Assembly (NCBI GenBank): GCA_009787645.1
Contig: WQSZ01000004.1
Span: 1 to 37,464, forward strand
Direction: 5' to 3'
DNA length: 37,464 nt
Source: Candidatus Fibrimonadales bacterium
GTDB lineage: Bacteria > Fibrobacterota > Fibrobacteria > Fibrobacterales > Fibrobacteraceae
The notes beneath the pieces are model-generated. The model was not told the DNA's origin, made no database searches, and saw only the letters and a list, made by a program, of their open reading frames with translations. Made by a program: the position numbers and the translations under genes. Below, piece by piece: positions 27,621 through 37,254 of the stretch; the stretch's first letter is position 1, and each line of letters opens with the position of its first letter.

Positions 27621-28715
27621 TCAATTAATGCTTTTTTTCTGCAAATTTGGCAAATTTTTGTTGGTATCCTCGAAAAAAAGTTTCATCGCCGCCCTGTCTT
27701 CGGGCTTCATTTTATATCCTTTGCAGGGTGGCTCGTTTGCTTTGCAGTCCGGCAACAGGCGAAATGTTTGACCCTTGTCTTTGGTGAACCTGTAAACCCA
27801 AAAAGGCACATAGCCGTGGTTTATGACCTTTGTTCTATGTTCATTTTTTAGCAAAGTGGCCTCAAAGATTATTCCGCCATCTTTGTATCGGTCCCTTTGA
27901 TTTGAGATAAAATTGCCCAAAGAATACATAACAAGTACCGAATCTTTATAGCCGGGAACATAAATTTTGCCAAGGGGTTGTACCACATGCGGATGGCTGC
28001 CTATTATCATATTAACCCCGTTCAAGGCCATGAATTGGGCCAGCTCCCTTTGCGCTTCGTTTTCCTTATTTTCATATTCGTTTCCCCAATGCATAAAGGC
28101 TATTATAAAATCGGGAGATTCATTTTGTGCCTTTTTAATATCAGTGAGAATCTGGGCAGAGTCTATGCGGTTAACTATGTTGGGCTCCTCCTCTACAAGC
28201 ATGTTTGTTCCGTAAGTGTAGTTCAGAAATGCGAGCTTGATATTGTTTTTTTCAACAATAAGCGGATAATTTGCCTTTTTCTCTGCTGTATCTCTATATA
28301 TTCCAAAGTGTTTCATGCCTATGGAATCCAAAACGGAGACTGTGCGCTCCAAGCCCTGCTTGCCTCTGTCCAGCGAATGGTTGTTAGCTGTAGCTACCAG
28401 GTCAAAGCCGGCATCTTTTATTGCAAATATCGATTCGTCGGGAGAGGAGAACTGAGGGTAACCTGCATAAGGAGGCCCTGCTAGGGTATGTTCCAGATTT
28501 ATCACTGCAAGGTCTGCGGCAGAAAAGTAAGATTTAAAGTACTGGTAAAAGGGCTTGTAGTTATAGCCTTTACCCTTAGCTTCCCTTTGGGCAGCATTTA
28601 TTTGCGTGGTGTGCCCCATTAAATCGCCGGCAAAAATTATACGTAACTCGGTTTCCTGCGCAAAAACAGCGAAATAACTGAGAAAAAAAACGAAAATGAT
28701 GGTTCTTATGGACAT
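27621..28715 (-). CDS. CapA family (poly-gamma-glutamate capsule-type) protein
   Basis: Signal peptide; IIFAGDLMGHTTQ, AVINLEHTLAG, DLVATANNHSLDRGKQGLERT, HWGNEYENKENEAQRELAQ, IIGSHPHVVQPLG, YSLGNFISNQ. Confidence 0.92.
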   Translation of the reverse strand: MSIRTIIFVFFLSYFAVFAQETELRIIFAGDLMGHTTQINAAQREAKGKGYNYKPFYQYFKSYFSAADLAVINLEHTLAGPPYAGYPQFSSPDESIFAIKDAGFDLVATANNHSLDRGKQGLERTVSVLDSIGMKHFGIYRDTAEKKANYPLIVEKNNIKLAFLNYTYGTNMLVEEEPNIVNRIDSAQILTDIKKAQNESPDFIIAFMHWGNEYENKENEAQRELAQFMALNGVNMIIGSHPHVVQPLGKIYVPGYKDSVLVMYSLGNFISNQRDRYKDGGIIFEATLLKNEHRTKVINHGYVPFWVYRFTKDKGQTFRLLPDCKANEPPCKGYKMKPEDRAAMKLFFEDTNKNLPNLQKKSIN

Positions 28716-28744
28716 TTCTCTCTAAAATTACTAAATTTTACTCT

Positions 28745-29557
28745 ATGATTATTTACAGTTGGAATGTGAATGGGATTCGCTCGGCAGTTCAAAAAGGGTT
28801 TGCTGAGTGGTTTGCAAAAATGGATCCGGACATTCTGTGCCTGCAAGAGGTAAGAGCAGAAGACGATCAGATACCCGATAATATTCGGGATTTTCCCGGT
28901 TATAATTCTTTTTGGACGGCTAGCCAAAAGAAAAAGGGTTATAGCGGAGTTGGCATTTACACAAAAATTGAGCCCGAAACAGTCAATCACGGTTTTGGCA
29001 TAAAGGAATTTGATGAAGAGGGCCGTGTGGTGCAGCTCGTGTTCCCGGATTGGGTTCTGAACAGCATATACTTTCCAAATGGCGCGCAAAGCGATGAAAG
29101 GCTGGACTACAAGCTCCGTTTTTACGATGCGTTTTTGGAGAACTCCCTTATGTGGGTCTCCCATGGCAAGCACGTGGTGACCGTTGGCGATTACAATACC
29201 TGCCATAAGGAGATAGATATCGCGCGCCCAAAAGAGAACGAAACTATCAGCGGATTTTTACCCATAGAGCGTGCCTGGCTGGACAAATATGTTGAAAACG
29301 GTTTTGTGGATTCGTTCAGAGTTTTGCACCCCACACAAAAAGAGACCTATACATGGTGGAGCAACAGGAGCAGGGCAAGAGATAACAACGTGGGTTGGCG
29401 TTTGGACTACGCTTTTGTAAATGAAGGTCTAAAGAGTTGCATCACGAATGCATCCGTGCATCCTGAAGTTATGATGAGCGACCATTGCCCCATAAGTTTG
29501 GAACTGGAAATGCCGTTTCCACCGCTTGCATTACTTACGCCAGGGGAAGTTGTGTAG
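28745..29557 (+). CDS. xthA: Exodeoxyribonuclease III / AP endonuclease family
   Basis: SWNVNGIRSAVQKGFAEW, DILCLQEVRAEDDQIP, VTVGDYNTCHKEIDIARPKEN, GWRLDYAFVN, MSDHCPISLEL. Confidence 0.94.
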   Translation: MIIYSWNVNGIRSAVQKGFAEWFAKMDPDILCLQEVRAEDDQIPDNIRDFPGYNSFWTASQKKKGYSGVGIYTKIEPETVNHGFGIKEFDEEGRVVQLVFPDWVLNSIYFPNGAQSDERLDYKLRFYDAFLENSLMWVSHGKHVVTVGDYNTCHKEIDIARPKENETISGFLPIERAWLDKYVENGFVDSFRVLHPTQKETYTWWSNRSRARDNNVGWRLDYAFVNEGLKSCITNASVHPEVMMSDHCPISLELEMPFPPLALLTPGEVV

Positions 29558-30880
29558 CCTTCTGGCGTTGTTGCCTTCCTGATAAATGGGAACATCGTAG
29601 TCGAATACGTAAAAGTCGGAGTTTTCTCTGTGGCGAAAGTTGGGGGTAAGGCGTATTGCGGCACCGCTTATCTGCTTTGAAATTGAAAAATCGTATTGAA
29701 AGCTGAGTTCGCCGAATATGCTTTTTCTCTCAAAGTCATAGCCGCTTCCTATTTGCAGGAACTTTCTATCCGTTCCCTGCCTAAAATTCAATTGAGTTGC
29801 GAGATTTTCGCCTAAAAACAGCCCTCCTTCGGCAAACAGCTGGCTATGTGAGAAAAAACCGAAGAATTGGGGGTGCAATGGAATTTGCCCGATTGCGTTT
29901 ATGCCGTCTTGGTCGCCTTTAGTATAGCCCAGCGTGATGGCCAAAGGGATGGCTTTGTTGTAAAACTTTTTTCCAATCTGGGTTTGGCATCCGTAAATAT
30001 CGGTGTTGAGCATGCCGCAGGCGGCCCAGTTGGAGCTTTTTTCTCTATCCCATAGCAGATAGTAGCGGTCAAGGAACTCTCTTTTCGGCATCCGGTCCTG
30101 GTTTTTGGTTTTCAGCGACGGCGAGATTGCCCCTACCATATAGAAATCATAGGGAACAGCCAAAACAGCGTCCATGTCCAAAGCCAGCCGAATCGGGTAA
30201 ATATTTCTGGCAAAGGTGACGCTGTGATCAAAGGCCGGGTTTATATCTATATATACAATGGGATCTTTATCGGTTTGCAAAATAGGAGCTTTTGCTTGAA
30301 CGGATGTGTACAGGGATATTCCTTTTGTATATTCCGGAGAACGCCATGAAACTCCAGTGCTCGCTTCCACGTAAGACGGTATGTTAAATGCTGTTAGAGG
30401 TCTCAGCGTGAATATGGCGGAAGCTCCATAGCGATTTTGGTACCAAAAATTTTCTACGGCAAATACCGCATAGTCAATGTCGAGTTCGGCGGCAACGGAG
30501 CCAACGGGGGTGTTAAGCTTGGAATCATAAACTCCGGCAACTGTGAAACCATGAGCGGAGCCTGTGAAATACCAGTTTTTCCCTGAAAATCCCAGCGCAA
30601 GCTTTTCGCCTTCATCATAAAACGGCAGAATAAATTTAGCTGCAGGCACAGGGCTTTTCTTGATCCCCAACCCCAGTTCCATAAAGGATAATGGCCGCAT
30701 GATAACGGAGTGGCTAATTCCTTCAAAAGACCCTGGTTTAAAATTAAAGCGAATTCCATAGCCTACATTGCCTTCGTCTATGGAATTGGGAGTTGGCGTA
30801 TAGGTATATCCATAATACCCGCCGGGATTTATAAAAGCGAAAGCGTTGGTTATGAGTAATAATGCAAAAAAAACTCTCAA
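29531..30880 (-). CDS. Outer-membrane protein, YjbH-like
   Basis: Signal peptide; GYTYTPTPNSIDEGNVGYGIRF and beta-barrel alternation to the C-terminus. Confidence 0.6.
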   Translation of the reverse strand: MRVFFALLLITNAFAFINPGGYYGYTYTPTPNSIDEGNVGYGIRFNFKPGSFEGISHSVIMRPLSFMELGLGIKKSPVPAAKFILPFYDEGEKLALGFSGKNWYFTGSAHGFTVAGVYDSKLNTPVGSVAAELDIDYAVFAVENFWYQNRYGASAIFTLRPLTAFNIPSYVEASTGVSWRSPEYTKGISLYTSVQAKAPILQTDKDPIVYIDINPAFDHSVTFARNIYPIRLALDMDAVLAVPYDFYMVGAISPSLKTKNQDRMPKREFLDRYYLLWDREKSSNWAACGMLNTDIYGCQTQIGKKFYNKAIPLAITLGYTKGDQDGINAIGQIPLHPQFFGFFSHSQLFAEGGLFLGENLATQLNFRQGTDRKFLQIGSGYDFERKSIFGELSFQYDFSISKQISGAAIRLTPNFRHRENSDFYVFDYDVPIYQEGNNARRLHNFPWRK

Positions 30881-30895
30881 CTCTAACTCTCCGCT

Positions 30896-32131
30896 TTAAT
30901 CCAAAAGGTGCACCAAAAGTCCGTCTCTTAATTTCGGTTCAAACCATGTGCTTTTTGGGGGCATTATTCCATCTGCATCGGCAATTTCCATAAGTTCGTC
31001 CAGCGATGTGGGGAACAATGCGAAGGCGGCAGCGCATTCGCCGGAATCAACTCTTGCCTGTAATTCGCCAAGCCCTCTTATCCCGCCCACAAAGTCTATT
31101 CGCTGCGAGGTGCGGGGGTCATCTATTCCGAGCAATGGCTCAAGTACCAGATTTTGCAAAAGCGAAACATCCAGATTTTCAACGGGATCTTTTTTGTGGT
31201 ACTGCTTTTCTTGGAAATCGCATTTATACCACTGGCCTTTTAAATACAGGCAGAACTGTTTTGCTTTTTCAGGAGCTGTTAGCCCAGGCAATTTTTCAAC
31301 ATTGCAGATTTCCGAGAGATCGTCTAAAAAATCTTCGGGGCTTTGGTTGTTAAGGTCTTTTACAAGCCTGTTGTAATCCAATATGCGGAGTTGAGTTGAC
31401 GGAAAGAGTATGGCTAAAAAGCGGCTGTATTCTTCATTCCCTTTGTGCTCCGAATTTGCGCTTGCTCTGGCTTCTGAGGCTCGTGCGCCGGCAGCGCTTC
31501 TGTGATGTCCGTCTGCGATGTAGGTACAGGGCAATGATGCAAAAGATACACGTAGCCTTTCAATGACGGCTTCATCGTCTATAATCCAAACTGTGTGCCC
31601 TATGCCGTCTTCTGCGGTAAAATCGTAAATGGGCGTTTTTTGAAAAACCGGTTTTAGCAATGCGAACTGGCCTTTGTCTCTGTATGTCAAAAATACGGGC
31701 CCGGTTTGAGCTCCTGTGGCTAAGATGTGGCTCAGTCTGTCTTCTTCCTTGTCTGCTCTGGTGAGTTCGTGTTTTTTTATTGATCCTTTGAAATAGTCAT
31801 CTGCTTTTACGCAAGCTACCAGTCCATACTGTTCTCTTCCATCCATGGTTTGGCGGTAAACATAGAAGCATGGCGTTTCTTCTTGGAATATAACGCCTTC
31901 TCTCTCCATCTTCTTGAGATTCAGTTTTGCGTGTTCATAAACTTCTTTGCTGTGGGGATCCGCATCCGGTAGCTCTATCTCCGAACGAGTTACCCTTAAA
32001 TAGGAGTACGGTTTGCCTTCTGCCATCTTGGCCGCTTCATTGCGGTTCATAACGTCATAGGGCAAGGATGAAATCTCTGCTGCTAATTCGGGTTTAGGTC
32101 GCAGAGCGCGAAATGGGTGTATTGAGAACAT
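30896..32131 (-). CDS. DUF1015 family protein
   Basis: MFSIHPFRALRPKPELAAEISSLPYDVMNRNEA, YVYRQTMDGREQYGLVACV, YIADGHHRSAAG. TATATT box 6 nt upstream of this ATG. Confidence 0.92.
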   Translation of the reverse strand: MFSIHPFRALRPKPELAAEISSLPYDVMNRNEAAKMAEGKPYSYLRVTRSEIELPDADPHSKEVYEHAKLNLKKMEREGVIFQEETPCFYVYRQTMDGREQYGLVACVKADDYFKGSIKKHELTRADKEEDRLSHILATGAQTGPVFLTYRDKGQFALLKPVFQKTPIYDFTAEDGIGHTVWIIDDEAVIERLRVSFASLPCTYIADGHHRSAAGARASEARASANSEHKGNEEYSRFLAILFPSTQLRILDYNRLVKDLNNQSPEDFLDDLSEICNVEKLPGLTAPEKAKQFCLYLKGQWYKCDFQEKQYHKKDPVENLDVSLLQNLVLEPLLGIDDPRTSQRIDFVGGIRGLGELQARVDSGECAAAFALFPTSLDELMEIADADGIMPPKSTWFEPKLRDGLLVHLLD

Positions 32132-32137
32132 GGTGGT

Positions 32138-32161
32138 AATATAGATAAAATTTTCTACATT
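32138..32161. promoter_or_regulatory. Divergent promoter-like boxes between the DUF1015 and PEGA genes
   Basis: AATATA (minus TATATT, 6 nt from ATG) and TTTTCTACATT (plus, 9 nt from ATG) within 24 bp. Confidence 0.55.
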
Positions 32162-32170
32162 CACTTCTCA

Positions 32171-33796
32171 ATGATAAATATGAAAACAAATCGCTTTCTT
32201 TTGGCGACTAGCTTTATTCTCGCCTTAGTTTCTGTTGCTTTTTCACAAAAAACGCTGGATCTGCAGGCTTTCTCTGCTAAAGATACAGCTAGCTTTGAAA
32301 CTTACGCAAAGAGGTTGGCCGTTGTGCAAGACAGCATTAATGCCACGCACAAAGCTATAGAGAATGTAAAGAATAACAGTGCTTCTTCCATGCCTAAATT
32401 TAAGCCTAAAGATGAATTTGAAAAGCAACCGGAATTTGAGGCTCGCAAAATAAAATGGGATAAGGATCTCGCCGATAAAATAAACAACGATACTAAGCCT
32501 TTGGCCGCACGTCTTGCGGAACTTGAGGGAGCTAAGAAAAAAATTGAGGAAAATCAGATTTCGCTCTATGGTTCTCTGAATATAAAATCCAGTCCGGAAG
32601 CGGCTTCAATATGGATAGGTAGAGAAGAGGTTGGTACAACTCCGGCGGAGTACAATTACTTAATTCCGGGTACGGTGAGAATCAGCGTGCGCAAAGAGGG
32701 CTATAATCCTTGGGACACAACATTACTGGCAACCCCAGGCGCAAAGTTAAGGTTTAATGTAACTTTAGATGAGAAAAGCATATTCAGCCAGGAAAATGAA
32801 ATAGATTTTGCCGGCGTTTTGAGCAAAGACACAACGATTGGGGGATACTTGTCCAGAATGGAAATAATCAGAGCACGCAAGGCTCAGTCAGATGCGGAAA
32901 TAAGGGCAATAATGGAAAATTTCGAGAATAATTATCCTGCGCTTGATGCTCAAAAGCCCGGAGAAAGCGCCGATGCTTTCAGCAAGAGGCATGATGCTTG
33001 GTATAAAGAGGGTATGCGGCATGTTATGGAATTTCATAAAAAACACGAGGCATACAAGCAAAAATTGGATCGTTCCTTGGCCGTGCTGAACGACTATATT
33101 GTTTCTGCGCAGAGCACAATTCTAAGCGAGGTCGCATTTGCTGCAAAGGTTGAGCTTGGCACTTATGATCCGGACAAGGAGCTGTTTGAGCTTGTGGCAC
33201 AGGATAGCGCAAGTGGAAAATCACCGTTTTATTTCAAGGGTAAGATAGGCATTCCGAGAGATACGGCGAAGGTGATGAATCGAGCGGCTCCGGGTTTGGC
33301 GGTCAATTTGCAGTTTATCAATTATCCGTTCAATGATGTGAATTTGGCAATGTCGAGCTTGCAACTTTCAAAGAACGGCGTTAATTTTAAGGTTGATGGT
33401 TCTTTTAGCGAGATTGGGCGATACAAATCCGAAGGTGGTTATGCTGAGTGGAAGTTGCGGGCAGATTCTCTGTTGAGCGGTACTTTAAAGGCGCAGGGTT
33501 TGGATTATGCTTTTGCGATGGGCAGGGCGGCAACTAAGGAGGTGGTTGCAACATCATCTGCCAAGGACGAGAGCGGCAGCGGTTTAGGCTGGCGTGGCTG
33601 GACTAGAATTATCACTTACACATTGGCTGCTGCTAGCGGCGGAGCTTCCATATATAAGCATTTTGAGATGGAAGATGGTAAGGACAAATATGGCGCAAAT
33701 GCGGATTTGGTTAAGGAAAGAAAGAATCATCGCAATATTTACACTATTACGGCAGGTACGCTTGCCTTAGTTGGAACCATAACATTTTTATTTTAG
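32171..33796 (+). CDS. PEGA-domain envelope protein
   Basis: Signal peptide; LNIKSSPEAASIWIGREEVGTTPAEYNYLIPGTVRISVRKEGYNPWD; C-terminal TMs. Confidence 0.8.
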   Translation: MINMKTNRFLLATSFILALVSVAFSQKTLDLQAFSAKDTASFETYAKRLAVVQDSINATHKAIENVKNNSASSMPKFKPKDEFEKQPEFEARKIKWDKDLADKINNDTKPLAARLAELEGAKKKIEENQISLYGSLNIKSSPEAASIWIGREEVGTTPAEYNYLIPGTVRISVRKEGYNPWDTTLLATPGAKLRFNVTLDEKSIFSQENEIDFAGVLSKDTTIGGYLSRMEIIRARKAQSDAEIRAIMENFENNYPALDAQKPGESADAFSKRHDAWYKEGMRHVMEFHKKHEAYKQKLDRSLAVLNDYIVSAQSTILSEVAFAAKVELGTYDPDKELFELVAQDSASGKSPFYFKGKIGIPRDTAKVMNRAAPGLAVNLQFINYPFNDVNLAMSSLQLSKNGVNFKVDGSFSEIGRYKSEGGYAEWKLRADSLLSGTLKAQGLDYAFAMGRAATKEVVATSSAKDESGSGLGWRGWTRIITYTLAAASGGASIYKHFEMEDGKDKYGANADLVKERKNHRNIYTITAGTLALVGTITFLF

Positions 33797-33805
33797 GAGT
33801 TACCC

Positions 33806-35572
33806 ATGAACAAGTTCAATCTCATCGCTGTTGTTGTCGCAATGTGCGCAGTTTACACTTTTGCCGCAGTTTCCGATAAATGCCAAAAGGAAATTACCGC
33901 ATTGCCGAATACCAAAAAGGATTTTAACAAACAGGATTTCTCAAAAGACTTGCTGCTTTCAGTTGTAAAAGTACAAGCTTCCTGCAAAGTTAAGATTACT
34001 TGCCCTAAAGACGATAAAAAGACGGATGTCGGTTTGACTGTAGGTTGCGTTAAACAACTGCCTAATGATGCGGAGGGAATACAAGCTCTGCTAAAAGACA
34101 TAGGCATGGAAGCCGGAACATCTGCTGTTGCTCCTGCGGCTGCTCCGGTTGCGGCTCAAACGCCTGCTGCTCAAGGCTTAACTTTTGCCGAGTTTCTCAG
34201 CCAAAAGCAAGCTGTGGCTCCCGAAGCTGCGACTCCCGAAGCTGCGGCAGTGCCGTCGGTTCCTCAACCTCCTCCGCCACCTGCGCGGTTTCCTAATTAC
34301 GAGGCTTTCCTTGACAGCATAGAAATTTACTTGGGAGCTATATTGCCGGAAAAAGAAAAATTGAATATCAAAAAGGAAGAAGTAAAAGCTGAGACCACAA
34401 GCCCAAAAGACGAGTTTGAAAGCACGGCCGCTTATGAGCAGCGCCTTGCAAATTTTGAAAAAACAAAACAGCAAAAAATTGCCGTTTTGGAACAGGAATA
34501 TCAAAGTTTGGTCAAAACGGCGATGGATAAGCTCAAAGCCGGCATAACCTTCAAGGATGACATTCAGCCTAACTGGGAAGGAATGCTTAAAAAAGACGGC
34601 GATGTGGAAGAATACAAAGGGCGCATAAATAAATTCTCCGATAAAATTTCCGCAGGAACGGCTAGAAATGACATGATAGTCGGTTCATTTGTCAAGCTTG
34701 AATTCGGCGCAAAAGAAGGAGAAGATTTGGCAAAACACTGGTTTGGCAAAAAACAGCTTTATATTTCCCGTCTGGAAAAAGCACGCGAGTTAATGCGGGA
34801 TTATATTATTCAGGAACAGTCAAAAATTATAAACACAGGAAAGCAGAAGCCGGAGATGGTCCTTGGTGCTTACGATGCGGATAAAGAGGAGTTTGAATTC
34901 AGCGCAAGCAATGCTCAATCGCAGACTGTTCCGTTTGATTTCGGCGGCATAATTAAAATGTCTTCTCTGCAAGCACGTGAAACAAATCGCCAAACAGATA
35001 ATTTTACCGTAAGCGTTGATTATGTAAATTATCCCCTTATTGCAGACAATGGGGCAAAGCTATATCCCGGCGTAAAAAAAGCCAATGTTTTTTACAAGGA
35101 TCAGGAGATTGCGTTTAATGGTAAGTTCAAAGTAATTCCCGGCTTGGACAAGCATAGCGGTTTTATGGAGTGGGTTATTTATACCGACTCTTTGCTCACC
35201 GGCAAGCTATCTTCCAGAAATCTTGATTCCCTTTATGCGATGGACATAAAGGCTTCGGCTGCTGTTGCAAGCGCAACGGAATCATCAGGTAGCGATTTCT
35301 CCTTGAGCGGGAGAACAGCCTTTCGCATAGCGATGTTCGGGCTTTCCGCAGCAAGTGTGGGTCTTGGCTTGTGGCAAAACGGCGAAGTTGACACTAAGGG
35401 TAAAAATATGAAAAAGGCGTATGAGAATGCACACTCTAATCCGACTCCGGAAAATTATGGAGCTTACAATAAAAGCAAAGACGAGCTAAACACAAGCGAG
35501 AAGTTGAGAACCGTATTTTACGGTAGTGCAATAATGTTCTGCGCAGCCGGAATAGTAAGCTTTTACTTTTGA
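33806..35572 (+). CDS. Envelope protein, paralog of the upstream PEGA protein with an Ala/Pro-rich linker
   Basis: Shared PKDEFE..YE.R, DYI..QS.I, LG.YD.DKE.FE, V.Y.NYP and (Y/E)WxxxxDSLL(S/T)G blocks; AGGAG SD. Confidence 0.8.
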   Translation: MNKFNLIAVVVAMCAVYTFAAVSDKCQKEITALPNTKKDFNKQDFSKDLLLSVVKVQASCKVKITCPKDDKKTDVGLTVGCVKQLPNDAEGIQALLKDIGMEAGTSAVAPAAAPVAAQTPAAQGLTFAEFLSQKQAVAPEAATPEAAAVPSVPQPPPPPARFPNYEAFLDSIEIYLGAILPEKEKLNIKKEEVKAETTSPKDEFESTAAYEQRLANFEKTKQQKIAVLEQEYQSLVKTAMDKLKAGITFKDDIQPNWEGMLKKDGDVEEYKGRINKFSDKISAGTARNDMIVGSFVKLEFGAKEGEDLAKHWFGKKQLYISRLEKARELMRDYIIQEQSKIINTGKQKPEMVLGAYDADKEEFEFSASNAQSQTVPFDFGGIIKMSSLQARETNRQTDNFTVSVDYVNYPLIADNGAKLYPGVKKANVFYKDQEIAFNGKFKVIPGLDKHSGFMEWVIYTDSLLTGKLSSRNLDSLYAMDIKASAAVASATESSGSDFSLSGRTAFRIAMFGLSAASVGLGLWQNGEVDTKGKNMKKAYENAHSNPTPENYGAYNKSKDELNTSEKLRTVFYGSAIMFCAAGIVSFYF

Positions 35573-35647
35573 GCGTTTTTTAAAGCTCAAGGCTGAGGCT
35601 TCATATGGTTAGAATGATGTCAGGAAAATATCTATATTCTAGACATA

Positions 35648-37240
35648 ATGATTAAACCCCTTCTTTTCGCTATTGCCGCCTTTACAAGTGCGGCATTTAT
35701 TTCTTCCTGCTCCAGCAGTACTGATCTTCCCGATTTACCATCGTTGAATCCAGACCCTGATGTTCAGGGTTCCGGTAGCTCTAGCAGTAATGCTGGTTCT
35801 GTGGAGAGATTTTGCGTTTATCTTGATACGCAACGTTGCTTTCCTACAACTATGAATTCTTGCGCATTGGGCGGAGAGTTGAGCCCATTTTGTCCTTTTG
35901 ACGGGCAAAGTAACGGCAGTAACAATAACAGCAGCAGTTCTTTGCAGGAAGTTACTCCCTGTTTGAATACAGGTGTGTTGAGTGATGTTTGTCCGCCCTT
36001 TAGTTCAAGTTCGTCGGTTTTAGATTTAAGTTCATCGTCTGATGATGGCTTAATCAGAAATCCTTTTGAAGTTTCGTCTTCCAGTATTGCTTTGCAGCAG
36101 CAGAGCAGCAGCTCGGTTGTGGGCGGCAGTTTGCTCAGTAGCAGTTCGGTATTTTTGTCATCTTCTTCTGTTGCGTTACCGCAGCAGAGCAGTAGTTCGG
36201 TTTCTGGTGGTGCTTTTGATTTGTGCGGTTCGGAGTTTTATAATACGTCAACGCAGTTCTGCCATTCTACTGGCGTTTATTCTCTTTGCAACGGAGCGAT
36301 TTATAATCCTACAGAGTATGGCTGCGCAGGAAATGCATTGCTTCCTAAATGTGGTTCGACAACATATAATTCAGCAACTCATTTTTGCTCAGGAACAACT
36401 GTTTACGAAAGATGCAACGGAGCGATTTATAATCCTACGGAGTATGGCTGCACAGAAAATGCATTGCTTCCTAAATGTGGTTCGACAACATATAATTCAG
36501 CAACTCATTTTTGTTCTGGTACAACATCTTATGAAAGGTGTAGCGGCGATACTTATACGCCAGCAAGTCAGTTTTGTCTCGGTGGAATAGTTACAGCTAA
36601 ATGCGGTACTCAAACATATACATTAAGTCAATTCTGTCTTGGAACTACGGTAACAAATAAATGCAATGGTTTGACATATGCTGCTGATGAGTTCTGTTCT
36701 GGAAATCAGGTTTATAAGAAATGCAATGGCAAGGTATATACTCCACCAAATCAGGAATGTTTCAATAATCATATGGTGATAGCTTATTGTGCCGGAGCTC
36801 CTTATAATGTGGAAACTCAATTTTGCAGAAATAGCGAAGTTTTATCTGCAAAGGGAGAATTGGATGGTTATAAATACACATTTATAAATGGAGTAATTTG
36901 GATGGCAGAAGATTTGGCAGTTGGTGTATCTCCTGATAATGCAAATAGCGTTTGTCCATTAGGTTGGCATTTACCTAGTGAGGCTGAATGGAAGGCTCTT
37001 ATAAACTATACTGGTATTCAAGCTTTGAAATCAACAAATGGTGGATGGGAACAGAATGGTACGGATACTTATGGCTTAACTTTGTCGCATCCAGGAAGTG
37101 GTAGAGGTAATGCTTTATGGTGCTCTTCTACAAACTATTCTCAGTATACGCAAATACAATTATGGGTTCAGAATAATGGTCATTTTTATGATCTTGTTAG
37201 TTGGCATAATGCTTGTGCCGTCCGTTGCATATTAAATTAA
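35648..37240 (+). CDS. FISUMP-domain lipoprotein with Ser-rich linkers and Cys-rich repeats
   Basis: Lipobox FISSC, polySer linkers, repeated CGSTTYNSATHFCSGTTVYERCNG units, C-terminal WMAEDLAVG...CPLGWHLPSEAEWKALINYTG...WCSSTNYSQ...AVRCI. Confidence 0.92.
   Translation: MIKPLLFAIAAFTSAAFISSCSSSTDLPDLPSLNPDPDVQGSGSSSSNAGSVERFCVYLDTQRCFPTTMNSCALGGELSPFCPFDGQSNGSNNNSSSSLQEVTPCLNTGVLSDVCPPFSSSSSVLDLSSSSDDGLIRNPFEVSSSSIALQQQSSSSVVGGSLLSSSSVFLSSSSVALPQQSSSSVSGGAFDLCGSEFYNTSTQFCHSTGVYSLCNGAIYNPTEYGCAGNALLPKCGSTTYNSATHFCSGTTVYERCNGAIYNPTEYGCTENALLPKCGSTTYNSATHFCSGTTSYERCSGDTYTPASQFCLGGIVTAKCGTQTYTLSQFCLGTTVTNKCNGLTYAADEFCSGNQVYKKCNGKVYTPPNQECFNNHMVIAYCAGAPYNVETQFCRNSEVLSAKGELDGYKYTFINGVIWMAEDLAVGVSPDNANSVCPLGWHLPSEAEWKALINYTGIQALKSTNGGWEQNGTDTYGLTLSHPGSGRGNALWCSSTNYSQYTQIQLWVQNNGHFYDLVSWHNACAVRCILN
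36288..36539 (+). repeat. Near-identical 126-bp direct tandem duplication (42 aa unit) inside the FISUMP lipoprotein
   Basis: gcaacggagcgatttataatcctac(a/g)gagtatggctgc... repeats at 36288 and 36414. Confidence 0.9.
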
Positions 37241-37254
37241 CTTTTGAGGTAACC

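Noticed and set aside
35569-35590. TTGAGC/GCTCAA hairpin after the 33806 gene as terminator
   Set aside because: Only a 6-bp stem with a 10-nt loop and no U-tract after it; too weak to call.
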